Part shown: in pieces, positions 32,217 to 34,645 of the stretch
Numbering within the stretch: position 1 is the first letter of the stretch
Layout: every line of letters begins with the position of its first letter
Source: an uncultured Collinsella sp.
GTDB taxonomy: Bacteria; Actinomycetota; Coriobacteriia; Coriobacteriales; Coriobacteriaceae
Length of the DNA stretch: 34,645 nt
Direction of reading: 5' to 3'
Assembly: GCA_905199225.1 (NCBI GenBank)
Contig: CAJKFS010000026.1
Coordinates: 1-34,645 of the forward strand
The notes under the pieces: generated by a model
The model's input: the letters and a program-made list of their open reading frames with translations, nothing else
What the model was told of the DNA's origin: nothing
Databases searched by the model: none
Program-made: the position numbers and the translations under genes

Positions 32217-32777
32217 AAACGAGAGGCCGTTCCAAAAGAATCCGGCGGTGCAGGATGCTTCGGGCAAAACCGTTCGCAAATCGGTAAGGTCTTTCATCAA
32301 CTTGCTCCAGCCCTCGCCCGGAGTCCGCTGCGCGGTAATGCAAAAACTCGGCATCCCTCGCATTCGCATTACCGCTCCGCTCTCGCTACAGCGAATTTCT
32401 AACACTCAGCATCCTTCGCGTTAAAAATTCGCTTCCGCTCACGGTCTCCGCTGACACTACGACACCGCGAAGCCTTTCGCTCGAAACGAGGCCTCTCATT
32501 TCGTGTCTACGCTACGCTCCGCCCAATCGCCGTTCCGGTGATTGCAAGATTGGTGTTGGGCTAGATAAATGGGGCCATACTCGCCCCCTTTATCTGCCAA
32601 CACATCTTGTTTATCACCTCTCACGGCGATAAAGTTAGAAATGAAGTTCGCCTTCATTTCTAAGGGAAGCGACGGCGTCACTTCAAAAAAACGGCGCGAC
32701 GTCAGTCGCTCCTAAAAAGGAAAGCAATCTCATATCGGTTTTTGAATCGGTGGCCTCACCGATTCGCTCTGCTTTCC
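32217..32777. other. oriT-like region dense in inverted repeats
   Basis: No gene lies in 32179-32787. Inverted pairs seen are: AAACGAGAGGCC 32217 with 32490-32501 (one mismatch); GCGGTAATGC 32332-32341 with 32366-32375; GCGAATTTCTAAC 32391-32403 with 32420-32432 (one mismatch); a 65-base hairpin 32545-32609; TTAGAAATGAAG 32635-32646 with 32652-32663; GGAAAGCA 32719-32726 with 32770-32777 enclosing GAATCGGTG 32744-32752 with 32757-32765. Dense dyads directly before mobC and relaxase genes are typical of transfer origins. The nick site itself was not identified. Confidence 0.6.
32346..32419. repeat. Two hairpins sharing a conserved loop
   Basis: ACTCGGCATCCCTCGC (32346-32361) and ACTCAGCATCCTTCGC (32404-32419) sit in the loops of two neighbouring hairpins whose stems differ. 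A third match, ACTCGGCATCCTTCGA, is at 14631-14646 upstream of the DUF4143 ATPase gene. Confidence 0.6.
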
Positions 32778-32787
32778 TGGGGGGCAT

Positions 32788-33372
32788 ATGAGTTGCAAGC
32801 GTCCACACACCGTTAAGGCGACACTCACTTCTGAAGAATATGAAACGTTTTCCGCTTCGGCGGAAAAGGCAGGCATGACGAAAGCCGAACTCATTCGTTA
32901 TAACTTGATCCATCGGAGTGAATCACTCGATAATCTAGTTTCCAAAAATGATGACGGTGGCCGCAGCAAAAAGCTGCAACCCGTTTCAGGTGATTCGGAC
33001 GAAAAGCGCTCGAAGGTCATTTACGTTAAGGTCACCGATGGCGAGCACGAGGCGATCCGCAAACGGGCGGATATACTCGGTGCGACCGTCAGTGCGTATG
33101 CCCGCCGCGTGATGCTTGCCGGTAAAATCGAGAAGATCGATTTCGATAAAAGCCAAGTCGCGAAAATCTATCACGAGCTGTATCGCGAGGGGACGAACCT
33201 CAATCAGCTGATGTATTTTGTGAACGCCCAAGGGCTTCCCGCGTACAACGAGAAAGCTGTTTTTCGTACGCTTGAAAAGGTTTACCAGAACGCCCGCAAA
33301 GTCACTCTCTTCATAAGAGAGCTCGAGCGGCGCTATTTCACCGACGGCGGTGATCTCAATGACCGTTATTAA
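32788..33372 (+). CDS. MobC-like relaxosome accessory protein
   Basis: A 194-residue DNA-binding mobilization protein. Two ribbon-helix-helix-like segments are visible: T-V-K-A-T-L-T-S-E-E-Y-E-T-F (about 8-21) and V-I-Y-V-K-V-T-D-G-E-H-E-A-I-R-K-R-A (about 77-94). The MobC-family block Y-H-E-L-Y-R-E-G-T-N-L-N-Q-L follows. MobC proteins bind oriT and help the relaxase open it. The ATG follows a GGGGGG site closely. Its end overlaps the relaxase start by 14 bases, so the two are translated together. Confidence 0.87.
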   Translation: MSCKRPHTVKATLTSEEYETFSASAEKAGMTKAELIRYNLIHRSESLDNLVSKNDDGGRSKKLQPVSGDSDEKRSKVIYVKVTDGEHEAIRKRADILGATVSAYARRVMLAGKIEKIDFDKSQVAKIYHELYREGTNLNQLMYFVNAQGLPAYNEKAVFRTLEKVYQNARKVTLFIRELERRYFTDGGDLNDRY

Positions 33373-34557
33373 GCAGAAAGGTATTTCATCCGAACGCTAC
33401 GCGAAGAACGTGCGCAAGTACATCAACGGAAAGCGTGCTTTGGCCCGCGGCGGCTGGAACCTCGCGAACGGAAAGTACTGGTTTTCCGAGATGACTATGA
33501 CGCGGAAGATGTTTCATCACGACAGGTCCGCGCGTGCCGGCGCGAAGAACATAACGATGCTTCATCAGATTCTCGCGTTTCTGCCCGAGGAGTGCAGCTG
33601 CAACGGAGGCAAGATGACCCCAGATGCGTGTATGGCCTACGCGGAGCAATGGCTTGCGAAGCACTATCCGCATCAACAAGTGATTGTCGCGTTGCATGAG
33701 GAAAGTGATAAGGCGGGAAAACGCTACGCAGTGCACATGGCGATTAACCGTACCGATTTGTTAACCGGCAAACGTTGCGAGACGGGTGGGCGACGCGGGA
33801 AGTACGAACGCGCTGCGTGGGTCCGTGAAATGGACGAGGCTTGGAATCTTACTCAACTTGAAAAGGGAAGAAAAATTCGAAGATTCGTGATCGCCAGCCG
33901 CGCGACACAGAAAAGGAGATTATCGGTCGCGGTGAGTACAGTTATAAAAACAATCTGCGCGAGCTAATCCATCTTGCAATCAATGAAGGTCACCCAAAGA
34001 ATATGGAGCAGTTCAAAAAACTACTTGCCTCATGGGGCGTAGACATTTTCATCAAGAACAATCGAGTCTATGCGACAGATCTCGATATCAAGGAGGCCGG
34101 CAATCCGAAGTGCACTTTCAATCTGACTCGACTCGACGGACGTTTCGCGGTCAAACAACTTGAAGCGGCGTTCGAAAAGAACATGTTGGAAGCCGAGCGA
34201 GCGTTGCCGTATGAGAAGCGCTGTGAGATTTACATTCAACGTCTTAAGAAGGCGTACTCGGCGTGGGTCGAACAAGCGAAAGCGAGCAAGGGCGTCGCCT
34301 ACAATTCATTCCCCAAATTCATCGCACCGAAGTGCGATGAGGACCTGCTCGAAGATCCGGCGGTTCGCGATGAGCTTCTTGCGCGTCGCGGTTACGCAAG
34401 GGAGATTCGCAACCGCTATGCCGGCGCCGTTCCCGATGCCGGCGATGATCGCGTTCGCGCCGCAGGTCGAGCCCATGGTGGCAACGTTGACATCTCGCCG
34501 CAGGTCGATCGCGCGGTCGACCGAGGCGATTACGCTCGCGGAGACACGCCTCGCTAG
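33359..34557 (+). pseudogene. Relaxase, interrupted by a -1 frameshift
   Basis: The first frame (33359-33967, 202 residues) encodes the N-terminal relaxase domain: likely nicking Tyr21 in R-K-Y-I-N-G-K-R, then A-L-H-E-E-S-D-K and A-V-H-M-A-I-N with His113, His126, Asn130. Near the A5 run at 33871-33875 similarity moves to another frame (K-I-R-D-R-Q-P-R-D-T-E-K-E-I-I-G-R-G-E-Y), which stays open to a TAG at 34555. One extra A would join both into about 399 residues. Position 124, where the usual H-x-H has His, is Ala. It could be a real mutation, a sequencing error in the homopolymer, or ribosomal slippage on A-AAA. The enzyme would nick oriT for mobilization. Confidence 0.75.
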
Positions 34558-34645
34558 TTTTGGAAAGCCTATCGTCGGTGCCCTAGCGCACTGCCATCCA
34601 GTGCCGATTCTGCCATACTCGCAATTCGGCGAGGATGAGGAGTAT
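34558..34645. other. Right edge without recognised feature
   Basis: The last 88 bases contain no gene start I can support; the mobile element continues beyond the window. Confidence 0.5.

Overview
The window is high-GC chromosomal DNA from an anaerobic gut actinobacterium. Gene content and protein style (a mannose-class PTS with ManO, a large fused flavin/iron-sulfur oxidoreductase, sortase-anchored surface proteins, repeated intergenic hairpins) fit the class Coriobacteriia, most likely Collinsella. The genus is inferred from recall, not from a marker gene.

Left part (1-9953) is core metabolism. It holds the 3' part of a U32 peptidase-family gene, tyrosyl-tRNA synthetase (tyrS), adenine deaminase (ade), a Cof-type HAD phosphatase whose ribosome binding site lies in a large hairpin, a complete IS110/IS1111-type insertion sequence (5862-7414) with 15-bp inverted ends and a 318-base non-coding segment where a bridge/seekRNA would be expected, and an aconitase-superfamily hydratase.

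Middle part (9954-27210) begins with a block of intergenic palindromes. Two copies of a ~187-bp multi-hairpin module bracket an orphan membrane-anchored protein. Then come clpB, a tiny Pro/Ala-rich protein, an AAA/DUF4143 ATPase under a long inverted repeat, and an acidic single-pass membrane protein. A TetR-controlled divergent locus follows, with a multi-pass membrane protein on one side and a 925-residue multi-[4Fe-4S]/FAD oxidoreductase on the other. After it come hypA with a TTG start, a mannose-family PTS operon (EIIAB, EIIC, EIID, then ManO/DUF956), REP-like 20-bp palindromes, a 62-bp tandem repeat, and tRNA-Arg(CCU).

Right part (27211-34645) looks like the left end of an integrated mobilizable element using the 3' end of tRNA-Arg. 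Composition drops to AT-rich. A small Xre repressor and a 1118-residue cell-wall-anchored coiled-coil/CAP-domain protein are transcribed divergently from overlapping promoters that share a 12-bp operator. The surface protein resembles Sec10/PgrA surface-exclusion proteins. After it come a secreted low-complexity protein, a ~600-base oriT-like region dense in inverted repeats, a MobC-like relaxosome protein and a relaxase broken by a one-base frameshift in an A5 run. No integrase or replication gene is visible; these would lie beyond the right edge.

The least explained signals are the IS non-coding RNA candidate whose hairpin loop matches the insertion flank, the hairpin modules around the orphan gene, the symmetric repressor/surface-protein switch, and the oriT-like region.
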